A stretch of DNA of 43,198 bases from JAVVWB01 sp036652335. GTDB taxonomy: Bacteria > Synergistota > Synergistia > Synergistales > Synergistaceae. The stretch spans positions 1 to 43,198 of the forward strand of contig JAVVWB010000012.1 of the NCBI GenBank assembly GCA_036652335.1, written 5' to 3'. The notes under the pieces are model-generated. The model saw only the letters and a list, made by a program, of their open reading frames with translations, made no database searches and had not been told where the DNA came from. The position numbers were made by a program, and so were the translations under genes. Shown here in pieces: positions 23,058 through 32,000 of the stretch (position 1 is the first letter of the stretch; every line of letters starts with the position of its first letter).

Positions 23058-24335
23058 ATGAGCTTCATAGAAGAAACACTAAAAAACATTCCACTGCCAA
23101 AAGTAATAAAAGTAAAACAACACTTCTATTCAGAAAAAATAACAGAGCCTGACAAAGAACTAACAAAACAACTGCAAAACCTCAAAGAATACAAAGAGAT
23201 AAAAGCAGGAGAAAAAATAGCGATAACAGGCGGAAGCAGAGGAATAGACCAAATAAGCCTAATAACAAAAACGGTATGCGAAATGATAAAAGCAAAAGGC
23301 GCATACCCATTCATAGTCCCTGCCATGGGAAGCCACGGCGGTGCAACAGCACAGGGACAAAAAGAAATGCTTGCAACCTTTGGCATAACAGAAAAAACAA
23401 TGGAAGTCCCTATAATCTCCTCAATGGAAACAGTCCAAATAGGAGAAACAGAAACAGGACGCCCCATATACATGGACAAAAACGCTCACCAAGCGGACGG
23501 AATAATACTAATAAACCGCATAAAAGCCCACACATCATTCAAAGGTAAATATGAAAGTGGACTCATGAAAATGATGGCAATAGGACTAGGCAAACAAAAA
23601 GGTGCGCAAAACTACCACCAAACGGGCTTTAAAGAACTACCGCAAATAATAGAAGAAGTAGGAAACAAAATAATAGAAAAAGAAAAAATAAAATTTGGAA
23701 TAGCCCTAATAGAAAATGGCTACAACAAACTATGCAAAATAGAAAGCATACCACCAAAAGAAATACCTAACAGAGAAGAAGAACTACTTAAATACTCCTA
23801 CGCCACACTACCTCTGCCATACTTCAAAAAGACAGACGTAATGATAGTAAAAGAAATAGGCAAAGACATAAGTGGAACAGGGCACGACCCAAACGTAACG
23901 GGCAGATACAACAACGAACACTTCAAAGGACAAATACACACAGAAAAACTTGGAATACTTGAACTAACAAAAGCCTCTCATGGAAACGCCAACGGAATTG
24001 GAATGGGAGACTTCATAACAAAAAAACTATATAAGCAAATGGATATAGAACAAACCTATCCAAACTCGCTCACATCTACAGCTGCCACAACATCAAAAAT
24101 ACCGATGATAATGAGAGACGACAAACAAACAATACAAGCCTGCATAAAAACCAGTTGCATAGTCGACTACACAAAAGTTAAACTTGCAATACTAGAAAAC
24201 ACAAAAAACCTAAAAACAATATATGTGACAGAAAACATGGCAAGAGAAGCAACAGAAGCAGGAATGGAAATAATAGGAAAACCAAAAGAAATTCCATTTA
24301 ACGAAAAAAACGAAATAACACTTGAATTTGAATAA
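23058..24335 (+). CDS. LarA-like (lactate racemase domain) protein
   Basis: A 425-residue protein of the DUF2088/LarA N-terminal type: GEKIAITGGSRGIDQ near residue 51, PAMGSHGGATAQG with H93, NRIKAHTSF with H158, then a conserved YESGLMKMMAIGLGK block. True LarA racemises lactate with a nickel-pincer cofactor made by LarBCE, none of which is in the window. This subfamily usually acts on unknown 2-hydroxyacids. It follows DUF1667 by one base, so it should work in the same pathway. I start at ATG 23058; an in-frame start at 23028 would overlap DUF1667. Confidence 0.8.
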   Translation: MSFIEETLKNIPLPKVIKVKQHFYSEKITEPDKELTKQLQNLKEYKEIKAGEKIAITGGSRGIDQISLITKTVCEMIKAKGAYPFIVPAMGSHGGATAQGQKEMLATFGITEKTMEVPIISSMETVQIGETETGRPIYMDKNAHQADGIILINRIKAHTSFKGKYESGLMKMMAIGLGKQKGAQNYHQTGFKELPQIIEEVGNKIIEKEKIKFGIALIENGYNKLCKIESIPPKEIPNREEELLKYSYATLPLPYFKKTDVMIVKEIGKDISGTGHDPNVTGRYNNEHFKGQIHTEKLGILELTKASHGNANGIGMGDFITKKLYKQMDIEQTYPNSLTSTAATTSKIPMIMRDDKQTIQACIKTSCIVDYTKVKLAILENTKNLKTIYVTENMAREATEAGMEIIGKPKEIPFNEKNEITLEFE

Positions 24336-24341
24336 AAAAGA

Positions 24342-24369
24342 AGAACGGGACGTACCACAGTCCCGTTCT
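24342..24369. terminator. Perfect hairpin after the glp-like operon
   Basis: AGAACGGGAC (24342-24351) pairs with GTCCCGTTCT (24360-24369). AAATGC follows on the plus strand, so it is a poor plus-strand terminator; on the minus strand it is followed by TCTTTTTT. Downstream is AAGGAGGG and a 13-codon frame starting at 24398. Confidence 0.5.
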
Positions 24370-24498
24370 AAATGCACCTTCTGTAAGGAGGGTAAGAATG
24401 ATATTTGTTTCTCGCAGTAACTACATTCTAAACGTATGATATGTAAATTTTATGTATTTTTTATGTAAAATAAAAGAGAAAGCAACCACACAAACAAA

Positions 24499-24837
24499 AT
24501 GACAAAAACAACCCTCATAAAAATTCTAAAAGCAACACTCCTATACAGCGTAATATACACAACATATCGTTGTCTTAACCTTCCTTGTCCAATAAAAAAA
24601 CTCCTCAACTTTCCATGCCCCACCTGTGGCGTAACCCATGCGCTAGAAAAACTCATACAGCTAGACATAAAACAATCTCTGGGATACAACTTTCTAGCTA
24701 TTCCATTCACACTACTATTTATATACATAATCTACAAAGAAACAACATCTACATCAGACGAAAAAAGCAACAAAATCATACTATACAGCACAATAACATT
24801 ATTCTTGCTATATATACTAAAAAACCTATTATACTAG
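24499..24837 (+). CDS. DUF2752 domain-containing membrane protein
   Basis: A 112-residue protein with the DUF2752 signature FPCPTCGVTHALEKL (about residues 38-52) and two or three membrane helices (about 58-75 and 93-111). The function of the family is unknown; the CPxCGxT motif suggests a redox or metal role at the membrane. No strong ribosome binding site is seen before the ATG. Confidence 0.82.
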   Translation: MTKTTLIKILKATLLYSVIYTTYRCLNLPCPIKKLLNFPCPTCGVTHALEKLIQLDIKQSLGYNFLAIPFTLLFIYIIYKETTSTSDEKSNKIILYSTITLFLLYILKNLLY

Positions 24838-24854
24838 GATAAAGAGGTGCAAAA

Positions 24855-25445
24855 ATGGTAGAAACAGTAAAACTCTACACGAGACAAAACGACAAAACTC
24901 TACACGCACTAGAAACAAAAAAAAGAATAATAAACGTAAGAGAATACGTAAAACTACACTTTAAAGAAGACGCCACACTATTTCTTGAAAGCTACGACTG
25001 GTTCACGCAAGAGGCACAAAAAATCGTAGCAAAACCCGACGACGTAACAGCTCCTATATGGTGCTCAATAAGCTCAGAAAACTGCAGAAGACCAATACCA
25101 GGCACAGTAGTCTACATACTAGAAGTCCCAAAAGAAAAAGTAATATACTTTGACGAAACAAAATGGGATCGTGTACTAAACAGAATATACATCCCAACAG
25201 ACGAAAAAGACAACGAAGAATACGAAAAACGACTTCAAAAAAAAGGAATAGCAAATAAATTTGAATTCTTTATAGGAAAATACAAAAATATCTATCCGGA
25301 AGAAAACGAAATAATAAAAAAAAGTTGGAATCGCATATTTAAAATAGATAACTGGTCAATATACAACGTATGTGGAAACATATGGGAAATTAAAAGTGAA
25401 TGGGTAAGAAAAATAATAAAATATGGAGAGCCATTCGAAGAATAA
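24855..25445 (+). CDS. DUF3841 domain-containing protein
   Basis: A 196-residue soluble protein that I recognise as DUF3841 (start VKLYTRQNDKTLHAL, inner motif APIWCSISSENCRRP). Its function is unknown. AGAGG precedes the ATG. It lies 17 bases after the DUF2752 gene and may share its transcript. Confidence 0.75.
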   Translation: MVETVKLYTRQNDKTLHALETKKRIINVREYVKLHFKEDATLFLESYDWFTQEAQKIVAKPDDVTAPIWCSISSENCRRPIPGTVVYILEVPKEKVIYFDETKWDRVLNRIYIPTDEKDNEEYEKRLQKKGIANKFEFFIGKYKNIYPEENEIIKKSWNRIFKIDNWSIYNVCGNIWEIKSEWVRKIIKYGEPFEE

Positions 25446-25510
25446 AAAATTAACTTTAAAAGAAACAAAATAAGGTATATAATCAAAAAATCAGAAAAGG
25501 GGCGATATGA

Positions 25511-25846
25511 ATGGATCAGACAAAAGCAGATTACTACATCATAACAAACGCTAAATTCTTCCCACAAGAAAAAATGCCACTAATAAGAGAACGTCTTGCA
25601 AACATGCCAGAAGACAAACTCATGATGGTAAGCACACTAGAAATGAAAGACCCGACCACAATACTTCTAATATCAATATTCCTAGGCTCATTTGGAGTCG
25701 ACAGATTTATGATAGGTGACACAGGAATTGGAATACTCAAACTCCTCACCTGTGGGCTATGTGGGATACTCACAATAATAGACTGGTTTACCATCTCCGC
25801 AAAAACAAGAGAAATGAACTTCAACAAATTTATGACAACAGCATAA
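25511..25846 (+). CDS. TM2 domain-containing protein
   Basis: A 111-residue protein with a TM2 domain at about residues 48-95: two membrane helices joined by GSFGVDRFMIGDTGIGILKL. The short N-terminus is soluble. The role is unknown, as for most bacterial TM2 proteins. AGGGG precedes the start; an ATG at 25507 is out of frame. A clean bidirectional terminator follows. Confidence 0.85.
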   Translation: MDQTKADYYIITNAKFFPQEKMPLIRERLANMPEDKLMMVSTLEMKDPTTILLISIFLGSFGVDRFMIGDTGIGILKLLTCGLCGILTIIDWFTISAKTREMNFNKFMTTA

Positions 25847-25850
25847 ACAA

Positions 25851-25882
25851 AAAAGAGTCGCCCACAAGGCGACTCTTTTTTA
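25851..25882. terminator. Bidirectional terminator between TM2 and HAD genes
   Basis: GAGTCGCC (25855-25862) pairs with GGCGACTC (25868-25875), with A-run before and T-run after, serving both convergent genes. Confidence 0.9.
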
Positions 25883-25900
25883 TATCACAAAAAATAACAC

Positions 25901-26683
25901 CTAACCTAAAACAAACTTAATACCATCTTCCAAAGTCAAAAAAGAATTATCTGCTTCTGGAAGCAACTCCCCAATCGCCACAAACATCCCCTTACCGAAA
26001 GCCTCAAATGCCTGCAAATCGCTTGCAGTATCTCCGAAGAAACAAGGGGAAAGAGAACCAGTCCTCCTAGAAACAATCTCAAGCCCTCTCGGTGACGGCT
26101 TCTTAATACCGGAAGAAGAATTCACAATAAACTCACGGGGAAAATCCTGCCAACCTAAACTCTTAAGAGCCATATTAGTCTCAGTCGTATCTCTTCCTGT
26201 ATAAATACCTACAGGCACAGGGAAATCCTTCCAATTCAAATCAAGCATAGGAACCTCTAACAAATAAAGTCCCTTCCTACTTGAAGTCCCTGCATAAAGA
26301 TCAAAACAAAAATCACGAAACTCATCATAAGGGACAGAATCTGTAAAAGAAGACTCCACCCACTCACGAAAAGGCATCCTAAAAGAAGAAATAACCTCCT
26401 CAAGCTCCGACACAGAGGGAAAACAAGCAGACAAACGCTCAGAATTTTTTGAAACACAAAAACACGTCAAAAACCAAGTAATATCATAATCATCATTAAA
26501 AGCGCCATGTCGCTTCAGCAAACACTGATGCTCAGCAGTAAAACCCTCGCAATCAGAAACACCTCCACCGAACCTCTCAAAGCCCTCCAAAATCCCAGAA
26601 TGAATAACCTCAGGAAAAGACCTATCTACATTCAGCAAAACGCCGTCAATATCAAAAATAAGAGAATCAACCGAACTAAGCAT
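25901..26683 (-). CDS. HAD superfamily hydrolase (TIGR01548-like)
   Basis: A 260-residue HAD phosphatase: motif I FDIDGVLLNVDRSF, motif II IYTGRDTTE, motif III/IV KKPSPRGLEI and FFGDTASDLQAF. The GAFNDDYDITWFL stretch after motif I is typical of the TIGR01548 subfamily, found with histidine or other amino-acid genes in some genomes. GGAGG supports ATG 26683 over a TTG 12 bases earlier. The sense strand is T/G-rich, opposite to its plus-strand neighbours. A phosphatase role next to the hisD gene 9 kb away is only a guess. Confidence 0.83.
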   Translation of the reverse strand: MLSSVDSLIFDIDGVLLNVDRSFPEVIHSGILEGFERFGGGVSDCEGFTAEHQCLLKRHGAFNDDYDITWFLTCFCVSKNSERLSACFPSVSELEEVISSFRMPFREWVESSFTDSVPYDEFRDFCFDLYAGTSSRKGLYLLEVPMLDLNWKDFPVPVGIYTGRDTTETNMALKSLGWQDFPREFIVNSSSGIKKPSPRGLEIVSRRTGSLSPCFFGDTASDLQAFEAFGKGMFVAIGELLPEADNSFLTLEDGIKFVLG

Positions 26684-26799
26684 AACAACCTCCAAAAATA
26701 AAAAACTAAAAATAAAAAACTAAAAACTAAAAAAACGAAAAAGTGATAACATCTAAAAAGATAATAACATAAAGAAACAAACAAAAAAAAGGAGACAAC

Positions 26800-27036
26800 A
26801 TGAACAAAGAAAAAAATACAACACTAGACCTAAGTAAAACACCATTTCCTCAATCCGTAATAATGACAAAAAGAACACTAGACAAAACAAAAGAAGAAAA
26901 AATAGAAATAATAACAGACAGCACCATATCAAAAAACAAAATCACTGAATATTTAAACAAAAATGAATGGGAAACATCTACAGAACCCCAAGAAAAAAAA
27001 TACAAAATCACCGCTACAAAAAAACCAAAAAACTAA
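26800..27036 (+). CDS. TusA/YedF-like protein lacking the catalytic cysteine
   Basis: A 78-residue protein with a TusA-family layout: LDLSKTPFPQSVIMTKRTLD, then EIITDSTISKNKITEYLNKN. In TusA/SirA/YedF the LxCPxP cysteine carries persulfide; here it is F16 (PFPQS), so sulfur carriage by that residue is impossible. AAGGAG before the ATG is good. The stop overlaps the convergent EamA stop by a few bases. The similarity is seen by eye over a short protein, so the family call is moderate. Confidence 0.6.
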   Translation: MNKEKNTTLDLSKTPFPQSVIMTKRTLDKTKEEKIEIITDSTISKNKITEYLNKNEWETSTEPQEKKYKITATKKPKN

Positions 27037-27926
27037 ACAGCCTCACTCATTGGACTCCTCTGTGAAACATAAACACCAAAAAGAATAAGCACAGCACCAA
27101 CAACAGCAAAAACAGTAATATGCTCATGCAAAAACAGTGCTGCTGCCAACATAGTAACAGGGGGAGACAAATAAATCATATTATTTGCCTTAACAGCACC
27201 AAGAGACCAAATAACCCTATTCCAAAGCACCAAACAAAAAGAAGAAGCAAGCACACCCAAAAAAAGCAAATGAGCAACAACAACGGGCTTTGCCAAAACA
27301 TCGGGCTTCCACTCAATAAGAGGAGTAAAAAGCAAAGGCACAAGAGAAACCAAAGAATAAAAAACAGTCTTCCTAGCCACCAAAATAAGAGGAAGCTCTG
27401 TACTAATCTTTCTCACAAGAAGAGAATAAGAAACAAAAGACAAAGCAGCGCAAATAGCCAAAACATCTCCTATAGGATTAAGCTTCAACACCACATGTCC
27501 ATTAAAAACAATCATAAAAACTCCGCCTAAACCAAAAAGACAACCCCACACAAAATTTGAAGAAATCTTCTCCTCCTTAGTCAAAAAATGTGCAAAAATA
27601 CCTGTAAACATAGGAGCACAAGAGACCAAAAGAGAAACATTTGAAGTTGTACTATAAAGCAACGCAGAATTTTCAAACATAAAATTCAAAGTAATACCAA
27701 AAATCCCAGACAAAGCAAAAAGCAACTCCTCCCTAAAACTAAGCAAAGCGAAAGGTCTGGGAGAAAAAGCAAAAAGGGCCACAAAAGCAACTACATAACG
27801 GAAAAAAAGAATTTCCGTAGGAGACAAAAAGCCTAACAACACCTTAGTTGACAGAAAAGTAAGACCCCAAATTAAAATAACTGTCAACGCAAGAGAATAC
27901 ACCAACTTTTTATTTGAAAAATCCAT
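27033..27926 (-). CDS. DMT superfamily (EamA) transporter
   Basis: A 297-residue membrane protein with ten helices in two EamA repeats (first WGLTFLSTKVLLGFLSPTEI, second NPIGDVLAICAALSFVSYSL). The probable role is export or uptake of a small metabolite. It is on the minus strand with a T/G-rich sense strand. The 3' end overlaps the TusA-like gene by 4 bases. Confidence 0.9.
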   Translation of the reverse strand: MDFSNKKLVYSLALTVILIWGLTFLSTKVLLGFLSPTEILFFRYVVAFVALFAFSPRPFALLSFREELLFALSGIFGITLNFMFENSALLYSTTSNVSLLVSCAPMFTGIFAHFLTKEEKISSNFVWGCLFGLGGVFMIVFNGHVVLKLNPIGDVLAICAALSFVSYSLLVRKISTELPLILVARKTVFYSLVSLVPLLFTPLIEWKPDVLAKPVVVAHLLFLGVLASSFCLVLWNRVIWSLGAVKANNMIYLSPPVTMLAAALFLHEHITVFAVVGAVLILFGVYVSQRSPMSEAV

Positions 27927-28099
27927 AATAAAATCCTCCGTAATAAAATCAATAACTAATTGTACATCAAAAAGCGTGAAATCAGAAAAAGAGATGCAAA
28001 AAAGAAAAAAGTAATAGTATAATACAAGAACTAGACAAACTAAAAAAACACAAAACAGAGAAAAACAAAACAGAGAAAAACAAACGGGGGAAAGCCGAG

Positions 28100-30271
28100 A
28101 TGTATAAGAAAATAATTGCTAAACTCACAGTAATAATCTTAACAACCTTACTCCTCACAACTCCAACAACAGAAGCAAAAGCACAAGCCCCAACAGAAAC
28201 AAAAGAAACAATAATAAAAAATCAAAACACACCACTAAAAAGAATAGAAGAAATAGAAAAAGAAATAAACCAAATAAGAAACACAGAAGAAGGAATTGCC
28301 AAACAGCACGACATCACAGAAACAACAGTCATACAACACGAAATCGTCCTTGCTGACACAATAAACTACTACGAATCACTATACTTCCTAAGACAACATG
28401 GAAGTGTATCTCACATCACACTGCCAGACGAAAACAGAATAGCAGAACTAGCTGCTACAACCCCGCCATACAACTTCCTAATGTTCCTAGACTACATGGA
28501 AAGCCTATACGTAATCAAAGCAGAAATAAAAAGAGAAGAAGAAAAACTAGAAGAATCAAACAAAAACCTCTCAGAAGCAACCCTCGAAATGGGCAAAATT
28601 GAAAGAGAATACAGAATACTAAGCTCCAAAAAAGAAAATGGAGAAGGAGAAATCCTTGCACTCCACTGGGAAGAAAAAGAAATAGAAGCAAAACTAGAAC
28701 TAGCCATGACCAAACGCACCTTCTACAAACTAAACAAAAGCTACCTAGAAACCAACATACCGGAACTAAAAACACGACTCTCACTACTAGAAAAAACACT
28801 AGAAAAAATAAGAAACAACTTTGAAGTAAGCAAATCAGACTTCACATACCTAGATGCGCTCGTATACCAAAAAATAACCGACATAAACAAAAGAAAACTT
28901 GAACTAAGCAAAAAATACAAAACACTTGCAGAAAGCAAAAGACTCAACGAAAACCCCACAGAATTTGAAAAATACTTCGTCTCCACAGAAGAAGCCCAAA
29001 TAACATACGAAATAAGATTTCTCCTAGACCTAAAAGTCTACCTACAAACAGTAAGACTAGCACTCTACACAATGGACGACATACTCGACAAAAGATTTGG
29101 CTCATCAACAAAAAAAGAACTATTTGAACTAACAAATGAATACAAGAAAAAACAAAAAGAAGCAATGGTCTTCTGCAACACCACAATACAAGTAATAAGA
29201 GAAACGGAACAAGAACTCAACAAAAGATTCTACACAAAAATGGACACACTAACTTCGGAAGAAAAACAACAACTCCAAGAAGAAACAATAACCCTATCCG
29301 AAAGGAAAATAAGATACCTCCACTACCTATCGGAACTAGGATCAATAAAAGAAATATTCACACTAATGGAACTAGAAGTACAAAGAATGCAAGGTTCAAT
29401 GACCACAGATGAAAAAGTAGAAACATTCTGGTACGAAAGAGTCCTATCCATAGCAGACAAAGAACTTTGGCACATATCAGACTACCCAATAACACTAGTG
29501 CGACTCCTAAAAGGACTCACAGCATTCCTCCTATGCATACTCATATCCAAATACATAGGCAAAGGATTTGAACACAAAGCACAGACACGCAACAGACTAT
29601 CACGACACGAAATAATACTAATAAGAAAAGTAATATCCTCCATAGGCTTCGTACTTGCAATAATCACAGCACTCTGGAGCCTACGAATACCATTCACAGC
29701 CTTTGCATTCCTAGGTGGAGCAATGGCCATAGCCCTTGGACTTGGAACACAGAAAATAATGGGAGACTTCTTCTCCGGAGTACTCCTCCTCCTACAGGGT
29801 AAACTCAGAGTAGGAGACGAAGTAATAATAGGAGACATGAGAGGAATAGTAACAGAACTCACAATACAAAACACAGTACTTCGTTGCCAACAAAGCAAAG
29901 AACTCGTAATACCAAACAGCAAAGTACACAACAGCCCCATAATAAACCTAACACTCAGCGACACACAACTCATGATAAGACTTGACGTTGGTGTAGCCTA
30001 CCAAAGTGACATCAAAAAAGTAACGCAAATAATACAAAACGTAATGGAAAACCACCCAGCCATACTAAAAAACCCGGCACCAAAAGTAGTAATGGACGAA
30101 TTTGAAGAAAGCAGCATAAAATTCACAGCTGTATTCTTCATAAACCTAAAGAAAGACACAGAAGGAGACATAAAAAGTCAAATAAGATACAAAATAATAG
30201 AAGAGTTTGAAAAAGAAAAAATAAACATACCATACCCACAAAGAGACATACACATAAAAGAAAATAAATAA
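28100..30271 (+). CDS. Large MscS family mechanosensitive channel
   Basis: A 723-residue protein. The signal-like N-terminus (IIAKLTVIILTTLLLTTPTTEA) is followed by a long charged, coiled-coil region (about 40-450), then membrane helices from about 465 and the MscS pore helix and beta domain (GGAMAIALGLGTQKIMGDFF, then RVGDEVIIGDMRGIVTELT). Such long forms resemble MscK/YbdG-type channels with a periplasmic domain and open on hypo-osmotic stress. GGGGGAAAG precedes the ATG. It is monocistronic; a tRNA promoter follows. Confidence 0.88.
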   Translation: MYKKIIAKLTVIILTTLLLTTPTTEAKAQAPTETKETIIKNQNTPLKRIEEIEKEINQIRNTEEGIAKQHDITETTVIQHEIVLADTINYYESLYFLRQHGSVSHITLPDENRIAELAATTPPYNFLMFLDYMESLYVIKAEIKREEEKLEESNKNLSEATLEMGKIEREYRILSSKKENGEGEILALHWEEKEIEAKLELAMTKRTFYKLNKSYLETNIPELKTRLSLLEKTLEKIRNNFEVSKSDFTYLDALVYQKITDINKRKLELSKKYKTLAESKRLNENPTEFEKYFVSTEEAQITYEIRFLLDLKVYLQTVRLALYTMDDILDKRFGSSTKKELFELTNEYKKKQKEAMVFCNTTIQVIRETEQELNKRFYTKMDTLTSEEKQQLQEETITLSERKIRYLHYLSELGSIKEIFTLMELEVQRMQGSMTTDEKVETFWYERVLSIADKELWHISDYPITLVRLLKGLTAFLLCILISKYIGKGFEHKAQTRNRLSRHEIILIRKVISSIGFVLAIITALWSLRIPFTAFAFLGGAMAIALGLGTQKIMGDFFSGVLLLLQGKLRVGDEVIIGDMRGIVTELTIQNTVLRCQQSKELVIPNSKVHNSPIINLTLSDTQLMIRLDVGVAYQSDIKKVTQIIQNVMENHPAILKNPAPKVVMDEFEESSIKFTAVFFINLKKDTEGDIKSQIRYKIIEEFEKEKINIPYPQRDIHIKENK

Positions 30272-30277
30272 AAACTC

Positions 30278-30305
30278 TTGACAAATAGAAAAAACAATGT
30301 AAAAT
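30278..30305 (+). promoter_or_regulatory. Strong promoter of the tRNA pair
   Basis: Perfect TTGACA at 30278-30283, 16 bases, then TG-TAAAAT at 30300-30305. It lies 40 bases before tRNA-Tyr. Confidence 0.8.
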
Positions 30306-30345
30306 TATCACTTGTCAAACCTATGAACGCATAGATTTGCTACGT

Positions 30346-30431
30346 GGTAGAATGGCCGAGTGGTCAAAGGCAACAGACTGTAAATCTGTCGGCGAGAGCC
30401 TACGCTGGTTCAAATCCAGCTCCTACCACCA
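30346..30431 (+). tRNA. tRNA-Tyr (anticodon GTA)
   Basis: A class II tRNA of 86 bases with encoded CCA (30429-30431). The anticodon GTA is at 30380-30382 within CAGACTGTAAATCTG. A long variable arm (GGCGAGAGCC) and a GCTGG/CCAGC T-stem are present. The acceptor stem (30346-30352 with 30421-30427) has one A-C mismatch at its sixth pair. tRNA-Thr follows 26 bases later. Confidence 0.95.
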
Positions 30432-30457
30432 TTTTTATGCCCTTACCGCATATCGAT

Positions 30458-30533
30458 GCCGCCTTAGCTCAGCAGGTAGAGCACATCCATGGTAAGGATG
30501 GGGTCTCCGGTTCGAGTCCGGAAGGCGGCTCCA
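30458..30533 (+). tRNA. tRNA-Thr (anticodon GGT)
   Basis: A 76-base cloverleaf with a perfect acceptor stem GCCGCCT/AGGCGGC (30458-30464 with 30523-30529) and CCA at 30531-30533. The anticodon stem CATCC/GGATG holds the loop ATGGTAA with GGT. It is co-transcribed with tRNA-Tyr and ended by the terminator that follows. Confidence 0.96.
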
Positions 30534-30543
30534 TAGAAAATAC

Positions 30544-30577
30544 AACGACCTAAACGAAAAGTTTAGGTCGTTTTTTT
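30544..30577 (+). terminator. Terminator after the tRNA pair
   Basis: AACGACCTAAAC pairs with GTTTAGGTCGTT (30561-30572) around a GAAAA loop and is followed by T-run. Confidence 0.92.
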
Positions 30578-30631
30578 ATACAAAAAAAGGGCGAAAACCC
30601 GCCCACATCATCTCACAAACCACCAAAACCC

Positions 30632-31168
30632 CTAAATCCTCACAGGCACCGTACTCTGACTCACATACAAAGGATGCCCTGGAGTCCCATCTGCCAACAA
30701 CTTCAAAGCATAAAGCTCAACACCATAACCCTTCAAAAACTTACAAAGCTCACCGCCCACGCCAAGCAACCTCCTACTCTTAGGCTTACCGTAAGCCATA
30801 ACAGTCCTAGTGCCCGGAACCCTAGCCATCTCAAGAATAGCCTCAAAATTCCCCGGTCCTACAGGATCATCAGCTGCGACCAAATCATCCTGATAAGTAG
30901 CACGAAAAGCAAAAGTATTCCCCACAAAAAGAGAACCATAGCCCCAAAGACGCGCAAACCTCTGACACTTTGCCACAGTAGCGTCATCAAAATCAACATT
31001 TGCGCAAGAAGGATTCATCATAACAAACAAAAGCCTAGGCAAAGACAAATCCCACACACGCCACAACTTATACCTATAAATATCACCAACACCGTCAAAA
31101 ACGGCGCCTCTATCAAAAACATCATCAGACAACCTAAAACATCTCGAAGTAACATTCACATCCACCAT
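30632..31168 (-). CDS. DUF1643 domain-containing protein
   Basis: A 178-residue protein of the DUF1643 family: RYKLWRVWDLSLPRLLFVMM, then NPSCANVDFDDATVAKCQRF and YGSLFVGNTFAFRAT. The function is unknown; members are common on mobile islands and near tRNAs. I start at ATG 31168 (MVDVNVTSR) after a GAGG; an upstream extension would add an unlike hydrophobic stretch. It lies next to the tRNA pair and on the opposite strand. Confidence 0.83.
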   Translation of the reverse strand: MVDVNVTSRCFRLSDDVFDRGAVFDGVGDIYRYKLWRVWDLSLPRLLFVMMNPSCANVDFDDATVAKCQRFARLWGYGSLFVGNTFAFRATYQDDLVAADDPVGPGNFEAILEMARVPGTRTVMAYGKPKSRRLLGVGGELCKFLKGYGVELYALKLLADGTPGHPLYVSQSTVPVRI

Positions 31169-31293
31169 AAACTCAACCTCACAAAAAAACAAACTAAACA
31201 AATAGTAACACAACAACAAAAAAACTCAAAAAAAGTATACAGAAAGTAAAAAATAACATATAATTGTAATATAAATGCACAAGGAGCAAAGCA

Positions 31294-31677
31294 ATGACAA
31301 CTAGAATAATAATAGCAGGAAGCAGAGAATTCACTGACTACGACTACCTAAAAGCAAAATGTGACGAAATAACATCAAACTACAAAGCAGAAGAAATAGA
31401 AATAATATCTGGCACAGCAAAAGGTGCAGACCAACTAGGCGAAAAATACGCCACAGAAAAATCCTACAAACTAACACGAATGCCTGCTAAATGGGAAACA
31501 CACGGAATATCAGCAGGCCACATAAGAAACACAGAAATGGCAAAATATGCCTCACAACAGACATCAATCCTATGTGCTTTCTGGGACGGACAAAGCCGAG
31601 GGACAAAAAACATGATACAAACAGCAAAAAAATACAACTTTCACAAAATACATACATACACAGAATGGAGTAAGTAG
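31294..31677 (+). CDS. YspA/cpYpsA-type SLOG family protein
   Basis: A 127-residue protein with a Rossmann-like SLOG fold: IIIAGSREFTDYD, GTAKGADQLGEKYA and FWDGQSRGTKNMI. Such domains bind nucleotides or NAD derivatives and are frequent in phages and mobile defence islands. AAGGAGC precedes the ATG. The substrate or partner is unknown. Confidence 0.82.
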   Translation: MTTRIIIAGSREFTDYDYLKAKCDEITSNYKAEEIEIISGTAKGADQLGEKYATEKSYKLTRMPAKWETHGISAGHIRNTEMAKYASQQTSILCAFWDGQSRGTKNMIQTAKKYNFHKIHTYTEWSK

Positions 31678-31717
31678 TATAATACCCAAGTGTTTCAAAA
31701 GTTCAGGAGGAAAAACA

Positions 31718-31891
31718 ATGAGAATGACCTTTGATGGCGCAACAAAAGACGAAGTAGAACAATCAGCAAGAAGCTTCAAACTCGAATACGAATATGAAAC
31801 CGAACAGGGCAAAGCAACAGAAAACCCAGACGGGACATGGACACTCGAAATGGAAGTTAAAAAGCCTACTGGCGAAGAGCTAATGTTCTAA
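31718..31891 (+). CDS. Hypothetical 57-residue acidic protein
   Basis: An AGGAGG (31706-31711) and ATG 31718 open a 58-codon frame: MRMTFDGATKDEVEQSARSF, then EYEYETEQGKATENPDGTWT and a short end. TATAAT at 31678-31683 lies upstream and a terminator follows, so it looks like a real single gene. It is acidic and probably small alpha/beta. No family is recognised. Confidence 0.65.
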   Translation: MRMTFDGATKDEVEQSARSFKLEYEYETEQGKATENPDGTWTLEMEVKKPTGEELMF

Positions 31892-31898
31892 AATACAA

Positions 31899-31935
31899 AA
31901 TAACGGACTCCTAACAGGGGTCCGTTATTATATAT
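31899..31935 (+). terminator. Terminator after the 57-residue gene
   Basis: AATAACGGAC (31899-31908) pairs with GTCCGTTATT (31920-31929), followed by an AT-rich tail. Confidence 0.75.
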
Positions 31936-32000
31936 AAAGGGACAAATATATCAAAACCTGATAACCCCCCAAAAAAATCCAAAAACGCAAAGACACTCCC

